Notes: generated by a model not told the origin, from the sequence alone. A stretch of 64,000 nt of DNA from Erodium maritimum (GCA_963921825.1 OY997594.1:17241001-17305000), one strand, 5' to 3'. Shown: positions 46,916-58,660, counted from the stretch's first letter. Numbers and translations: made by a program.

Positions 46916-48640
46916 TCTCTAGCTATTGGTTTATTGATGTGATTGCTATAAGGTAATCAATTCAATGTCAATTCACTATTTCTCCATTTCTTCTTCTTTT
47001 TTCTTTTTAGCTATACCAATATTCTTGCTACACTTCTTTATTTTGTACTAAAATTCATCTAAACTTATATTTGAAAAAAAAATAACTTAAGGTTGAGAGC
47101 CCTCTCAACCCTAGTCGTCTCTTAATCTTGTCGTTAAAAAATGCACGTTGTTGCACAAAAATCTTCATTATTAGGAAGAAGTTTGCGAAGAGGACGAAGA
47201 CCGGAAACTCCACCAAGTACACTTTTTGTCCTCTACTGCATTGCTGACATCTCCATATTCCATATGTACCTGGATCCCTCTTTGATGGAGTGTCTAGGGT
47301 TTCTTTGCCCAACTTGACAAAATGCTTAGGGTATTGCCAGCTTCCCTCTTTGATGAGCTAGGGCTTGGCGGGGTCCTCGAATTCTATTAGAGGTCTTTTA
47401 CACAGCCTTGCCATATCAGCTGCGGCCTCCAATCGGCATGGGTAGGGGTGTACATTAGATCATTCGACCAAATATTAGTGATTTTTGTAACCTAATTAAA
47501 ATATCAATTATCAAATTATACAAACATAATCGAACCTTTTCATTTCACTAACCAAACCGAATTAACCAAAAAAAATTGAATTTGACTCGATTATAAATCA
47601 AAATAATCGATTTTTGTTTCGTTACTAAACATAATATAATATTTCGCCCAATCACTTTACATAATATCATACTTCTCTTATACAAAAACATATCACACAT
47701 GTAATAGCTACCATTAAATTTTCTTACAAAAAAAGAGACTTTATTAGTTTGGTTCTTCACATAGAAAAAATAAATTCAATTGAGAGCTTATTAGACTAGT
47801 TTTTGACATATTCAAGTTGTTTCAACAAATATTAGTCAATTCTCTATTCCAAGTGAATGAGATAGAATATTTTAATAATTTTTTTTATATACTTACATAC
47901 ACAATATGTATAAATAATTTCGAACTAACATAATGATATTTCGGTTAATTTGATTAATTAGATTATCTAGCGGTAGTAATTGAAATTAAACATAATTTTT
48001 AAAATTAATCAAACTAACCTAATCAAATAAACCGAATAATGGGTGATTTTTTATTATTGAATTTCTGTTGAAACAACTTGAATATGTTAAGTATCGAGTC
48101 AAGACATGGGTGGTTGTGTTTGGATTTACTTTATGTTTTTGTACTTCTTTTATTAGTAGTCTAGCTTTGGGATCCCAATGCAAACGTTCTTATTATCGAT
48201 CCCAAGCGTCGAGTCTGCCAAGACATTAACATAACTCATTTATTTCTATTTCAATTATGTATGTCTGCTCAAGAACGCTCGTCCTATCCTTTTACGGTCT
48301 GAAGAGTTACCATCAGATGCACTACAATATAACATTACCTCTGATAATAAATAAAAATCTCGCTTATAATAATATAAGACATGTAATTAATTATTATTAC
48401 TCGATTTTTTTATATATATTTTTGTACATTTTGTCTTTGATAAGGTTTTATATTTAATGTTATGACGATTAATTTAAATATATATTTATTAAATATAGGG
48501 TCTAGTTATTGTAAAGAGATAAATATATTTCTTAGACCGACACTATCGTTTCACTTCCTAACTACTACGACTTTTCGTTTTTTAAAAAGGCTATTATTCT
48601 CCGTTAAATATAATCAATCCGTTAATTTGAGGCGGAAAAT
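46916..48640. other. AT-rich spacer with a 22-bp inverted repeat
   Basis: A perfect 22-bp inverted pair (starting ACATATTCAAGTTG) lies at 47806-47827 and 48066-48087, perhaps part of a decayed AT-rich MITE. No gene is seen. The stretch 47090-47420 is less AT-rich but has no recognised content. Confidence 0.5.
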
Positions 48641-48655
48641 TCCAAAAAGGGAAAA

Positions 48656-48923
48656 CTATGGGTCCTAGGCCCCCTTGAGGTTTGTTTTGGCGATCCTAAC
48701 TGGGCTTGACCTTTCCTTGCACTTCCCAACTGTGATATTTCCATTTTTTGCGAAAACAAACAATTTCCGTCTATTTTAACGGATTCGAACGAAATCCGTT
48801 AAAATAGACGGAAATTGTTAGTTTTCGCAAAAAATGGAAAGATCACAGTTGGGAAGTGCAAGGAAAGGTCAAGCCCAGTTAGGAACGCCAAAACAAACCT
48901 CAAAGGGGGGTTAAGACCCATGG
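48656..48923. mobile_element. Near-perfect hairpin MITE (arms about 125 bp)
   Basis: The left half from 48656 and the complement of the right half ending at 48923 match almost throughout, for example TTGAGGTTTGTTTTGGCG, CTAACTGGGCTTGACC, TTGCACTTCCCAACTGTG and TCCGTCTATTTTAACGGATT, with a loop of only a few bases near 48790. Differences are a few substitutions and indels. It could be a foldback transposon, and if transcribed would give a long double-stranded RNA. The target duplication is not resolved. Confidence 0.88.
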
Positions 48924-48930
48924 TTACCCC

Positions 48931-51060
48931 TTACAAAAAATGCTATCACTAACAATCAAATATTCAACATCATGCCATTGAGTCCTCCTTCCGTTTCACT
49001 TCTTAAACAACGACTTTTCAAATTTTTACAAAAACTATCATTTTTATTTTTCTTTGCTGTTTATTTATTTAATTTTAAGAAGTCACTAATTCTTTTTTTC
49101 TAAATCTTAAAATTTATCAAACAAACCAATTTACATTAATTCTTAACTTGTACGATGGATGGAGCATAAGGGTTTATTGTAGCATTTTTGGAACCTATCA
49201 CACCTTCACAAGTAAGCAGAGTCAGCCTCTTGCTAAACTGTTTATAAGGAATATTTCTCCATGATTCTATTTTGTCTATGTCAATCAATTTGTGGGATAT
49301 TGATTTCTTGCTCTCTTGGACACACACACACACAGATCATAGATGTATCTACACTGTGCCCTGTAATCAACAATCTTGACACTGCACGTAACCCAGTAAT
49401 TGAGTAAATTGTTGCGACATTTATCATCTTGTTTGTGAGTACATCAATAATGCCCACCACCTGTTTGATAAAATACCTCCTCCAGTTAAATCCACATGTC
49501 TGGGTGAATTGGATGGCTTGACCTTTTCTTCTCCAACCATTATGATGATTTCTTTAAACAGTTTCGAAAGGTACCAACTCCTGAGTATTGATCCTTTATG
49601 CCGTGTTTGATCCTCAAATAAACCTTTGTAGTTTAGTGTGTGTATATGTCATGTTGCAGACTCATTCTCTATGTATATACTGTGATCTCTAAGTTCCAAT
49701 TATTCTTTGTGGGATGGTGACAAGTTCCTTTTGGTTTCTCTTTTTTGGATTCCTCAGGCCACATTGTTCTTCTCCTCTCATCCTTTTGTAACTTTGCTTA
49801 TATGGCCTTTGTTATGGAATATATAAAGCTAGAAAAAGGAGGTTCAAGTACTTCAGATGATTAAAGAGAAAGGTATTTCGATTAGTTTCCACCTTTTTTT
49901 CTTTGTTTTCCAAACATTCGGACCACATATAATCATGTATGCTTCCTTAATAATTATATTCCTTTCTTTGAATATCAACAAATGAGATAGCTGGTTAGCC
50001 ACAAGGCATGATAGTTTTAGTACACAAGATGCTGTAGATTTGGACCCGCCATTTCTTCTTGATCGTTAAATTCATGATTTGATCTGAGAGAGTGATAAGA
50101 GCAACTCAGTCAGCTCATTTGGATGATTTGCCTGTTGAAGAATTTAAGTTATTGAAAAGGGTCCTTACTAATCAAGTCATTAGGACTGAAACAATCTTAT
50201 TTCAACCACATAAAGGTTGTGGGTTCTTGCATTAGTCTTGGTATATACTAAAGCCTCAAAGGATTACGAATCTTGATATATGCCTTTTAGAGATTCATAC
50301 CTTTGAGCTTGTTCAATAAACAATGAGGACCATTTTGTCAATTCACATTGCGTAACGGGTACTAAAACATCAATGATGAAGAAAAACGGTATTGCTTTGT
50401 ATCAGCAAGAACATGGGATGCTGGATTAAGTTCACATGTTGTTTGTTTTAGGTTTCTGGCACCATTTCATCATGTTGTTTGTGTTGTTCTGTTGCTTTCT
50501 ATACCAAACGGCATGGGGTGCTTGTTGCTTATTACATATAAGGCAGCTGTGAAGTCCTAACCTTCCTGGGAGCGGAATCAAATGTTATCACTTGACTTTC
50601 AGGTAGTAATAACTCAGGTATATGAACTGCTCCAAGAAGAGATATGCTATACATATATTCCCCTCTGCTGCAGAGGCTCTGATTGTTGATTTTTGTTGTA
50701 GTATCTGGTTATATATGAGGAGTGTTTATATCTGAACTGTGTGTTGATTTCAGAGTGAAGTTTCTTGGATTCACTTTTTTCTGCACTACTTTTTGAAAAG
50801 GAAAATTTGGTAAGTTTAGGGCCCTACAGTCTTAAGGTTAGATTCTTTGATTCCTCTATCCCTACAAGGAACAAAAAGAATCTGCCAATCTCACCACACC
50901 CTCCTCCAAAAGAGAAAATAGAAAGAAAAAAAAAAGTTGTTTAGAGAAAAGGAAAAGAAAGAGAGGCCCCCTTTCAGTCACCTAAAAGATAAATCCTTTA
51001 TAGCTTCCTATCAAATTTATTTTCTTCCTTTCAAAGTTTCCAAGTGCTTGGAAAGTTTTG
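48931..51060. other. Intergenic region upstream of the MYB-CC gene
   Basis: No transposon ends or gene were recognised. The sequence is moderately AT-rich and probably contains the promoter and 5' leader of the MYB-CC gene. A pyrimidine-rich tract with an AG at 51482-51483 suggests a leader intron. Confidence 0.5.
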
Positions 51061-51076
51061 CCCACTGTTCATCGAT

Positions 51077-51295
51077 GTAGGGCTCTCTGATCCAGCATGG
51101 AATCAGTAAGGATGTGAGTGTTAGCGTGGTTGACCTTTTAGACGTGAAGCTCTAGGATTCATTATGAAACGAGTCAAGATGTGAGCATTGGTGTGATTGA
51201 CCTTTTAACTGTGGAGTGTGGAGTTCTCTGATTCAGCATGGAATGAGTCAAGACGTGAGTGTACGTATGGTTGACCTTTTAATTGTGGAACTCGA
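51077..51295 (+). repeat. Three degenerate repeats, each with a TTGACC W-box
   Basis: Units of about 67-75 bp repeat the order CTCTGAT(C/T)CAGCATGGAAT, GAGTCAAGA(T/C)GTGAG, then GGTTGACCTTTTA. TTGACC falls at 51130-51135, 51197-51202 and 51271-51276. They lie 250-400 bp before the MYB-CC start codon. TTGACC is the WRKY-binding core; a regulatory role is inferred. Confidence 0.72.
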
Positions 51296-51524
51296 CTCAA
51301 TATACGAGGGGCAACTCAGTCATGGCATAGATTTCTCCAGCATAACCCCACTTTTGTTTCCAGATATGGAGTGGGCACATAGGACAGACCAACTACACCT
51401 AATTATAAAGAGAACTTTAGCTACCACATATATTCATTAGCTGGAAGGATCAATATACATATATGCTTATGTTTCTGTTTCAGTGCTGCTCAACCTCAAC
51501 CTGTCTTTCATTCCACTAACAGAA

Positions 51525-52776
51525 ATGGGTCTGAATCAGAACATGAACTTGGTGCTGTCCACTGATGCAAAGCCCAGGCTGAAATGGACTACAGAGCTCC
51601 ATCAGTGCTTTGTGGAAGCTGTTTCTCAGCTTGGAGGGCCAGAGAGTAAGTATTTATACACTCAAGCTTGAGAAATTGCCTTCATACTTAAATATCTATG
51701 TAATGTTTGGCCTTATGTACTGGCAGAGGCAACACCGAAGAGTCTGATGAGAGCAATGGGGGTTCCTGGACTTACTTTGTACCACCTGAAAAGCCACTTA
51801 CAGGCATTTACTCTGTCCAATGATCAAATGTTTGTGAATGTGATTCATAGGAAAGAGGAAACCAGCAGAGCTCTTACGAATTTGTGTGTGCTTGGTGTTG
51901 CAGAAACATAGGCTGGGGAAGGTTCAGATCATAGGAAGCTGCAATGACAATGATCAAGAAGGTGATTTCCTTTTCTGAACAAGACTATCACAAGCTATGT
52001 CACTTGGGTTTTGATGACCCTTACCATTTGATGCAGATAGTGAGGTTCTGAGCCAAGACATGAATCTCAGTAACGATGGAACCCACAATCAGAACACTGA
52101 GTAATAGTTAGATCCTGTCTGTTTGATGCATTTGTATGGAGGAGATTATGTTGATGTGTGTCTTTGTTTTCTCAGGTGCTTGCACATTACTCAGGCTTGG
52201 AGAATGCAAATAGAAGTGCAGAGGAAGCTCCAAGAGCAAATCAAGGTATGATCAGTGACATCAGTCATGTATCATTAACAGATGCTAAGCAAGGCATGGT
52301 TTGATTTTCAGGTGCAGAGACATTTGCAGTTGAGAATTGAAGCTCAAGGGAAGTACTTACAGTCTGTGTTGAACAAGGCACAAGAAACACTTGCTGGATA
52401 TACTTCTTCTCCAGTGGGAGTAGAGCACGTTAAAACTCAACTCTCCCACTTAGCCTCAATGGTGAACTCTGGATGCCCGAGTTCAGAATCAACAGGACTA
52501 GTGAGAAGGACCATGTGTTCAATGGAAAGCTCTTTGACATCCTCTGAGAGTTGTGAGCACAAGGAAGAGACACAAAAGATCGATTCGACATATACTGAAC
52601 TTCCATTGATGGACATCTACCCAAGCAATGAAGCTAGTTGGAGGAAAAGAAACGCAGACACGATTTCAGATGAGCATTGTGCTGAAAAGCAACCAGCTAA
52701 AAGATCTGGATGGTCTGGTATGCTTGATCTGAATAGGCAATATCAGAACGATGCTGACTTGAACACAAGGGAATGA
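51525..52776 (+). CDS. MYB-CC transcription factor, PHL8-like, six exons
   Basis: Exons: 51525-51645, 51727-51803, 51904-51961, 52037-52100, 52176-52245 and 52312-52776, joining in frame to 284 residues. The GARP-type MYB domain runs about residues 13-70 (KPRLKWTTELHQCFVEAV, KATPKSLMRAM, LTLYHLKSHLQ, then KHRLG). The coiled-coil MYB-CC domain follows (MQIEVQRKLQEQIK, then VQRHLQLRIEAQGKYLQ). MYB-CC proteins of the PHR1 clade bind P1BS sites as dimers; PHL8-type members are less studied. Odd points: intron 2 must use a GC donor (CAG|GC at 51803/51804), since reading through meets a stop. HQCF replaces the usual HQRF, and KHRLG the usual KYRLG. The ATG at 51525 follows a likely leader-intron acceptor. 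The gene converges on the RING gene, with 378 bp between their stops. Confidence 0.9.
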
Positions 52777-53154
52777 AACAAGTTTACACTCTATTCTGCC
52801 AACTTGTTAAAATGCTTATTGAAAATGTATTCATACTGAATAGAGCAAGCAAGTTCCTTTGGATACTTTACATGTTCATTACCTTTCATTGCTCTTTTTT
52901 GTACTAAGTTTCAAAAAATTATGATTTAGTAATTGAAATAACTTGTGATCCAATCAATTCTGTCACAGCATTTCATATTTGAACAGAACTCCATGCCAGA
53001 ACAATTATCTCAGAGGGGTCGAAAATATGAACATGTAACTTATTTATTCAATCAGAAACAAAAAATTGACACAAGACATGTACTCTTCTTGATCTGTACA
53101 ACATAACCAAAAAAATCTGATTTTTTTCACTCTTAACCCTCTATTTGCTGTTGA

Positions 53155-53796
53155 TCAAGTAGAATCAGAATCAGCAGCAGTATCATTACTCTGGTTTGAG
53201 TCTCTACTTGTCAGACCATTGAGAGAGAAGCCAACCCAAACCTCCCTAGCAACCCTCCTCCTCTCTCTCCCCTCTTCATCACCATCACCATTATCGGAAG
53301 GGACACGCCCCTTCCCAACCTCATCTTCATCAACAGGCATCTTGTACCTGCAAACTGGGCAAGACCCATGAATCCCCAGCCACTTGTCTATACAATCCCC
53401 ATGAAACCTGTGCTTACAAGGCATCTCCTTGGCAACCCCACCAGCCTCCCACTCCTCCAAGCATATAGCACACTCACCACTCTCCATCTCCACACACGGC
53501 ATGGCCTCGATCGACGCCTTCGACGCCGGCGGCTGGCCCTTCTTCCCGGACATGTCACGGAGCAGAGTCTCCAAGCTCGAAGCCCCCTCTATCACCATCA
53601 TGCCCTGTGTAAACGGGTTTATCAGAATGATCCGTTCACTTGCTGATCTCGCCTCTGTTTCTGCTTCTGTTGCTTCATCTGGGTCGGCTCTTGGGTCGGT
53701 GTTTGTCAACCCGAAGATGAGGGGCATGAAGAGAGAGAGGTCTCTCAGCCTCTCGAACAGAGAGGACGAATCAGGCAGCTCTTCCCCGGACGCCAT
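53155..53796 (-). CDS. RING-H2 E3 ubiquitin ligase, MPSR1-like
   Basis: A single-exon gene of 213 residues. The RING-H2 finger spans residues 109-149, with zinc ligands C109, C112, C127, H129, H132, C135, C146 and C149 (ECAICLEEW, MPCKHRFHGDC, SCPVCR). The region before it (LFERLRDLSLFMPLIFGL, then IILINPFTQGMMVIEG) resembles Arabidopsis MPSR1, an E3 that degrades misfolded proteins in the cytoplasm. The C terminus is acidic and Arg-rich, with no membrane segment. MPSR1 identity is supported by its nearness to a GALT1-type gene, which I recall as its neighbour in Arabidopsis. The start at 53796 (MASGEELPDSSSLFERL) is the natural ATG. Confidence 0.9.
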   Translation of the reverse strand: MASGEELPDSSSLFERLRDLSLFMPLIFGLTNTDPRADPDEATEAETEARSASERIILINPFTQGMMVIEGASSLETLLRDMSGKKGQPPASKASIEAMPCVEMESGECAICLEEWEAGGVAKEMPCKHRFHGDCIDKWLGIHGSCPVCRYKMPVDEDEVGKGRVPSDNGDGDEEGRERRRVAREVWVGFSLNGLTSRDSNQSNDTAADSDST

Positions 53797-53866
53797 GGAT
53801 TTTCTGGTAAATAAGTTAATAAAAATGGGAACTTTAAGGAGGAGGAAGAGGTGGAAACAGAAATAG

Positions 53867-55151
53867 AAGATTGAATTAGAGTGAAATCGAGGAGTGGGTA
53901 GTGGTTGATTATAAGGGACGAGGGGGAGAGCCCACAGAAGGCTGTAGAAAGATCTGGAATTTTTTAGACTGTTCTTGTCTGGTTCATGCTTATCACAATA
54001 GAAAGGTGTCGTTTTTACGGTTTAAGGAAGATATTTATATTTATTTATTAATATTTTGATCGATTTATTTTTATGGTAGTAAATTTGACTGGTACTTACT
54101 CACGTGTAGGTCTGTCTTACCCAGAAGTTGGGCTGCTTGAAGAATATATTATTGGGCCTCTGGCCCAAAATAAATTACTGTGTAAGACCAACTTGTTTGG
54201 GGTGGACAAAAATAATCGAAAGTGAAAAAATCGAATGGAAGAACATCGTCATCAAATAAGTTGCATCTAAGTATAAAGCGTACCAGAGCTCTCAATCCTA
54301 ATCATCGTAGGCGTTATTATAAAATAATTAACGTGTACGTCTTCAATTATTACGAGGTCGATTGTGAGTATGTTCTTCTCTCTATTTCTGGTAATGTTCT
54401 TTTTTGTGCATCCACAAGTCAGTGGTGCTGTATCGAAAGGATGACGTATTAATGACGATCTACGACTCCTTATTACGGTGATGCTCACATTATCTGTGTT
54501 AGCCTCCCACGTCTCGAGTGGGGACACGACCGACGATTTAGTCGAAAAAAATCAGACGAATCAGGCGAGAACTACCATGCAGCCTCGTTAAGCCCGATGA
54601 GTAAGCAAAGATTCAGATCTTTTTATCGGGACGGATGCCTGAATCATACCTATCCTCCCCTACAGACTGTCAGATTCAAATATGGTCTCCCACATCATGA
54701 CGAAAAAGTCCTTGGAAAGCAGAGATCAAGTAGCGATTAGGCACTACTTTAAGCGGTTCTTGGTAGTTTGATCCCTTTAGTTTTAATTTCATATTACTTT
54801 TAGTTTCAATTCCCGTTTTAGTTCTGAATCTTGTTTAACACAACCGTCTCTTATAGGACTAGTTTTCTTGTCTAAGATATTTTGGATCAATGACCCTTTA
54901 AGGGTCGTGACCACTGTAATGACTTTTTTTATCATTTTAATACAACTATCACTTATTGTCACAAATTAAAGTATCAAGCGCACCTACCTCTTTCTAAACA
55001 AAAAAACATTGTTGTCATTGTGAGCAATAAAAATTAGCGAGGGCTCCGACAACCAGTTCTTGTACTCCTTCAAACTTGATAATATGACGAAGCATAACAA
55101 AAACATGGTTTTAGTTCAGTTCATCTTTTACTATGATATTTGAGATTCTAT
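53867..55151. other. Spacer upstream of the RING gene
   Basis: It includes the RING promoter. From 54200 to 54980 there is a repeat-like block: a GC-richer part at 54440-54740, then AT-rich sequence ending near AACTATCACTTATTGTC. It may be a non-coding LTR or retroposon piece. No ends were found. Confidence 0.45.
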
Positions 55152-55985
55152 GAACATGAATTGTTTTTTGATCAACAATGCATATTATAAAATCTCAATC
55201 TTTGAAGTGAAGATTGAGATGGAGGGTGTTACAAACTAAGGAGCATTTTAAAAGGAATCTCAACCAACTAACCTCAACAGGATGAGGCCACAACCAGATT
55301 ACAAGACAAGGCCAAGAATATCCAACACAACTTGCACCAATAGAAACAACACTAAACAACCAGAAGGGGTAAGAAAAAAACAGATGAACCCCAAGGAACG
55401 GAACACGAAAACGAGGTCTAAAAACCCAAATTTTACAACCTTTAAACACAGACAAAATCGAGAAGGGGTCTCAATAGCCTAATTTGCTCACCATGAAACA
55501 CACTTTATAGAAGAAGCTTCTAAAAGCTAAAGCCAAAACCAGACAAACCTAACCCTAACCTTGAAGTGGAAGCACAACCCAAAGCTCATTAGCCCGACAT
55601 CCCTCAGAAGAGAGGATGCGATGAGCTAATTGTCGGTGGCTAGCACCAACAACCGGTTGAGCCAGACCCTAAAATCATTAGTACCCGGAACAGAGCCCTA
55701 AGACTTCGCTGGTGGCCAACACCTAGAACCGACGAGCTCGCACTACACTGAGTTCGAGAAGAAGGGAAGCCAAAAACTCAGAGAATTTGGGGGGGGGGGG
55801 GGGGGGGGGGGGTGTTGAGGGGTTCTAACCAAACCAACAAGGAAGGGCAAGAAAGTACCTCAAGCAGCAGACCATCATCTAGAACCGAAAGACCACAACT
55901 CGAAATCGGCCCTCCTCACGCGCTCGGCCAACCCCGAGAGTGAAAAGAAAGGTTCATTCTCATTTACCATTGAAGAACATATTGT
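55152..55985 (-). mobile_element. Poly-A retroposon of the GATC-end family (about 810 bp)
   Basis: Left flank GAACATGAATTGT (55152-55164) and right flank GAACATATTGT (55975-55985) agree except for a 2-bp gap, a plausible duplication. A short T-tract then GATC follows the left copy, as in the 4.0, 10.5 and 30.1 kb elements. The body is GC-richer, with a 24-G run at 55789-55812 and only short frames. Confidence 0.6.
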
Positions 55986-56074
55986 AGGCCTTAAGTATCA
56001 CACGCTCTCTTTGATCATAATCATACTTCCTTGCCATTCTCTTTGAAATATAAGCATTGTGAAGCTGGCTCTTT

Positions 56075-57085
56075 TAGAGCAGTTACTTCCTACGGTCCAG
56101 GTCGCGATTCACGAATCACAAACCACAAAATTATGGTTCACGAGTCGTGAGTCGCACGCTGTGGCGTTCATGATTCGCGTCTCGCAACCCAAAATTTTGT
56201 GGTTTGCGATTCGGATCACGCACCGCGACTCACAATAGTGAGTCGGGATTCGCAGTGCGTGATTCGTGGCCAGCCACTCAGGCACTGTCACATGGCTCAG
56301 CTGAGTTTTTTTTTTTAATTTTAAAATAAATACGAAAAACATAAAAAAAAATTACCCATCTATAAATACCGCCCTCCCCATTCATCAAACCACCAACACT
56401 TCTCCTGATTTTATAGTCATTAGGTTCGTATTGTTCTAAATAATTTATTGGGTAAACCCCATATCCGTGCTGTAAAATGATTTTTTTTGCACGTACGTAC
56501 TGTAACCACATTTGTATGCAAATCCTACCAGTGATCTTTGTTTTCATTTTCAAATCTTACCAACGAATTTTAATTATTTTCAAAAAAATACATGATCTTT
56601 TTTGTAAATGTCAGCGTCACCTTTAACAAATTTCGTCATTTTTTAGAAATTAAAGGTCGTTTTCTGACAGGACTTGAACATAAAAGTCGTCACGGTATGG
56701 ACTTACCACTTTCACCTTTGTCCACAGCACGAAATGTCGTTACCCCTATTTATTTAATGTCTTTGATCACAAAAGAAACATTGATTTACACTTCGAATCG
56801 AGAAAACAACCAAAAACTCAACATATGTGCAACAACATTGAAACCAAAGTTTATATGGTATTATTTGGTTTTTATTGATTTTTTTATTAATTACAAGTCC
56901 AAGTTTAATTTGTATTTTAGTTAATTTATTTATTAATTAATTTTATCATTTTTTAATTTTATTTATTATTTATTAGTTTTAAATATGAATTAATAAATTC
57001 AACAAAATAATAATTAATTATCCAATCAGCATCCACTCAGCATTTCTATAAACCATGATCCCCTTGATGTGATGCTCTCTCAGTT
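56075..57085 (+). mobile_element. Decayed Harbinger-related element (no transposase)
   Basis: The left part has GAGCAGTTACTTCC, a direct/inverted-repeat-rich block (56100-56280, with repeated TGATTCG-type and GTGAGTCG-type words) and a TATAAATACC promoter-like motif near 56364, as in Harbinger 5' regions. Near 57020-57085 the complement reads GAGCATCACATCAAG...GATCATGGTTTATAG, then GAAATGCTGAGTGGAT. This parallels the left end of the 33.3-kb Harbinger element (GATCATGATTTACAG, then GAAATGCTGAGTAAAT). The middle is AT-rich. The target duplication is not clear. Confidence 0.55.
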
Positions 57086-57285
57086 TCAGATATTCACATG
57101 AGATTTCATTCTAATCAACACATGAATCCCGAATTCCAATCTACTATATGTGAGTCCCTATGTTCTTTTGCCTATAACATCTGTTTTATAAAATCTGATC
57201 TGTATAAGCATATTTTCATGATGGATGCATTTGGCCCATTGCTTTATGAATAGAATCCATTGAAAATGTCGTTTTAGATTATCCA

Positions 57286-58314
57286 ATGCAAGCTATGATT
57301 TTTGAACTTCCAACCAGTTTAATGAGTAATGGCACAGCTAGAAAGCCAAGGCTTCCTGTGTTCTGTTCAGACAATCAAGTATATGCTATGCCAGTAGATG
57401 ACCAGAACAAGTATTTAAGCTATGGAAGCACTCTGCGGAGATTCGTGAAGACCCCCCTTGGAGGAGCACCTTGGTAAGTACTCATAGTCTCATAATAATT
57501 TTATATTAATGTTATTATGACTTTACCCTTAAATATTTTACATTTAAAAATAATAAGTAAAAAGGAAAAAATCTAAAATTTCCACCTCCCTTAATTTTCT
57601 TCTCTTTTAAGTGGACAAAAAGAAAGAAAATTAAGGAAAATGAAAACTCTAAATTTTTTTTTATTTTTTGCTTCTTAACTTTTAAAGGGTGAAAATCTTC
57701 ATTTTGAAACAAATTACAACAGAAGGCAAGTTCAGTACATTATTTTTTACAATCATCACATAAAAAGACTACAAATGGCAAAAAGTGAATATTTCATGGT
57801 TTTTTATTTTTTTGCAATTATTCACGTACATTTGGGAACTGAAATTTTGCCTAAGGCTGGTTTTGGAACATATACAGAGAAGTTCAGCTACATTTCTTAA
57901 AATAAAAATTAGAAAGCCTATTTTATACCATAAATCTAAGAGATGGCGAATTGAGATTTGATCAAAAGACGCATGTAACATAATTGTATATAAGACGAAC
58001 AGTTAGGGAATAGCACGTCTTTTACTGTTGTTACCGTGTGGGTTCATCATTCTCAGTGTCGAATTACAATTCATGTTATTAATGTTTTTTTAATATCTAG
58101 ACCATCAATTATACTTGGGGACTTATAAATTTACCATCTACATTTTAATATATTGTTTTACTTTGTTGTCATCTTATTGTTCTTCTGCTTTTCAGGAAGC
58201 TGCTGAACGTGTTGGTGAAGGTCTTATCAATCCTTGTATGGGAATTGGAATCTGCAACCCCATGATGTCGAAAGCTTTTGTAATTCCAGGTCATGGACAC
58301 GGTTTTTCTTTGTA
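57286..58314 (+). pseudogene. Unidentified two-piece coding trace (gene fragment?)
   Basis: A 64-codon frame at 57286-57477 encodes ...RKPRLPVFCSDNQVYAMPVD and ends TLRRFVKTPLGGAPW just before a perfect donor (TTG|GTAAGT). After a 715-bp AT-rich gap, TTTTCAG is followed by EAAERVGEGLINP, CMGIGICNPMMSKAFVIPG and HGHGFSL, then a stop. The composition looks protein-coding and the splice sites look real, but the direct join is out of phase for the second piece and gives a different, short tail. So it may be a fragment with a lost exon, or a misread. I do not recognise the family. Confidence 0.35.
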
Positions 58315-58660
58315 AGAATAAGCCTACTACTGCATATGGTAGAATAATACAAAAAAATGTGATCAACAGTGGCAGATTCTGTAGGGTACCCCATATAGAG
58401 TCTACGCCCGAGCAGCCTATTTACACACAATTCTTCTCTCCCCTACCGTGATCGATGCAGATACCCCGTGTAAGTGTAAGTCCTATTTAAAAAACACATC
58501 CTTGTTGACTAAGATAATATATGACTACCTAAATATCATCTTGACTCTTTTTTTCTAGGGTCCTGATCAGTCTGATCAATTAGATATTTCCGCTACTGTA
58601 TCATCGAGTTCTGTGAAGCTCTTCATTGAGGAAAATGCTCAAAGATAAAATGAAGGGTAC

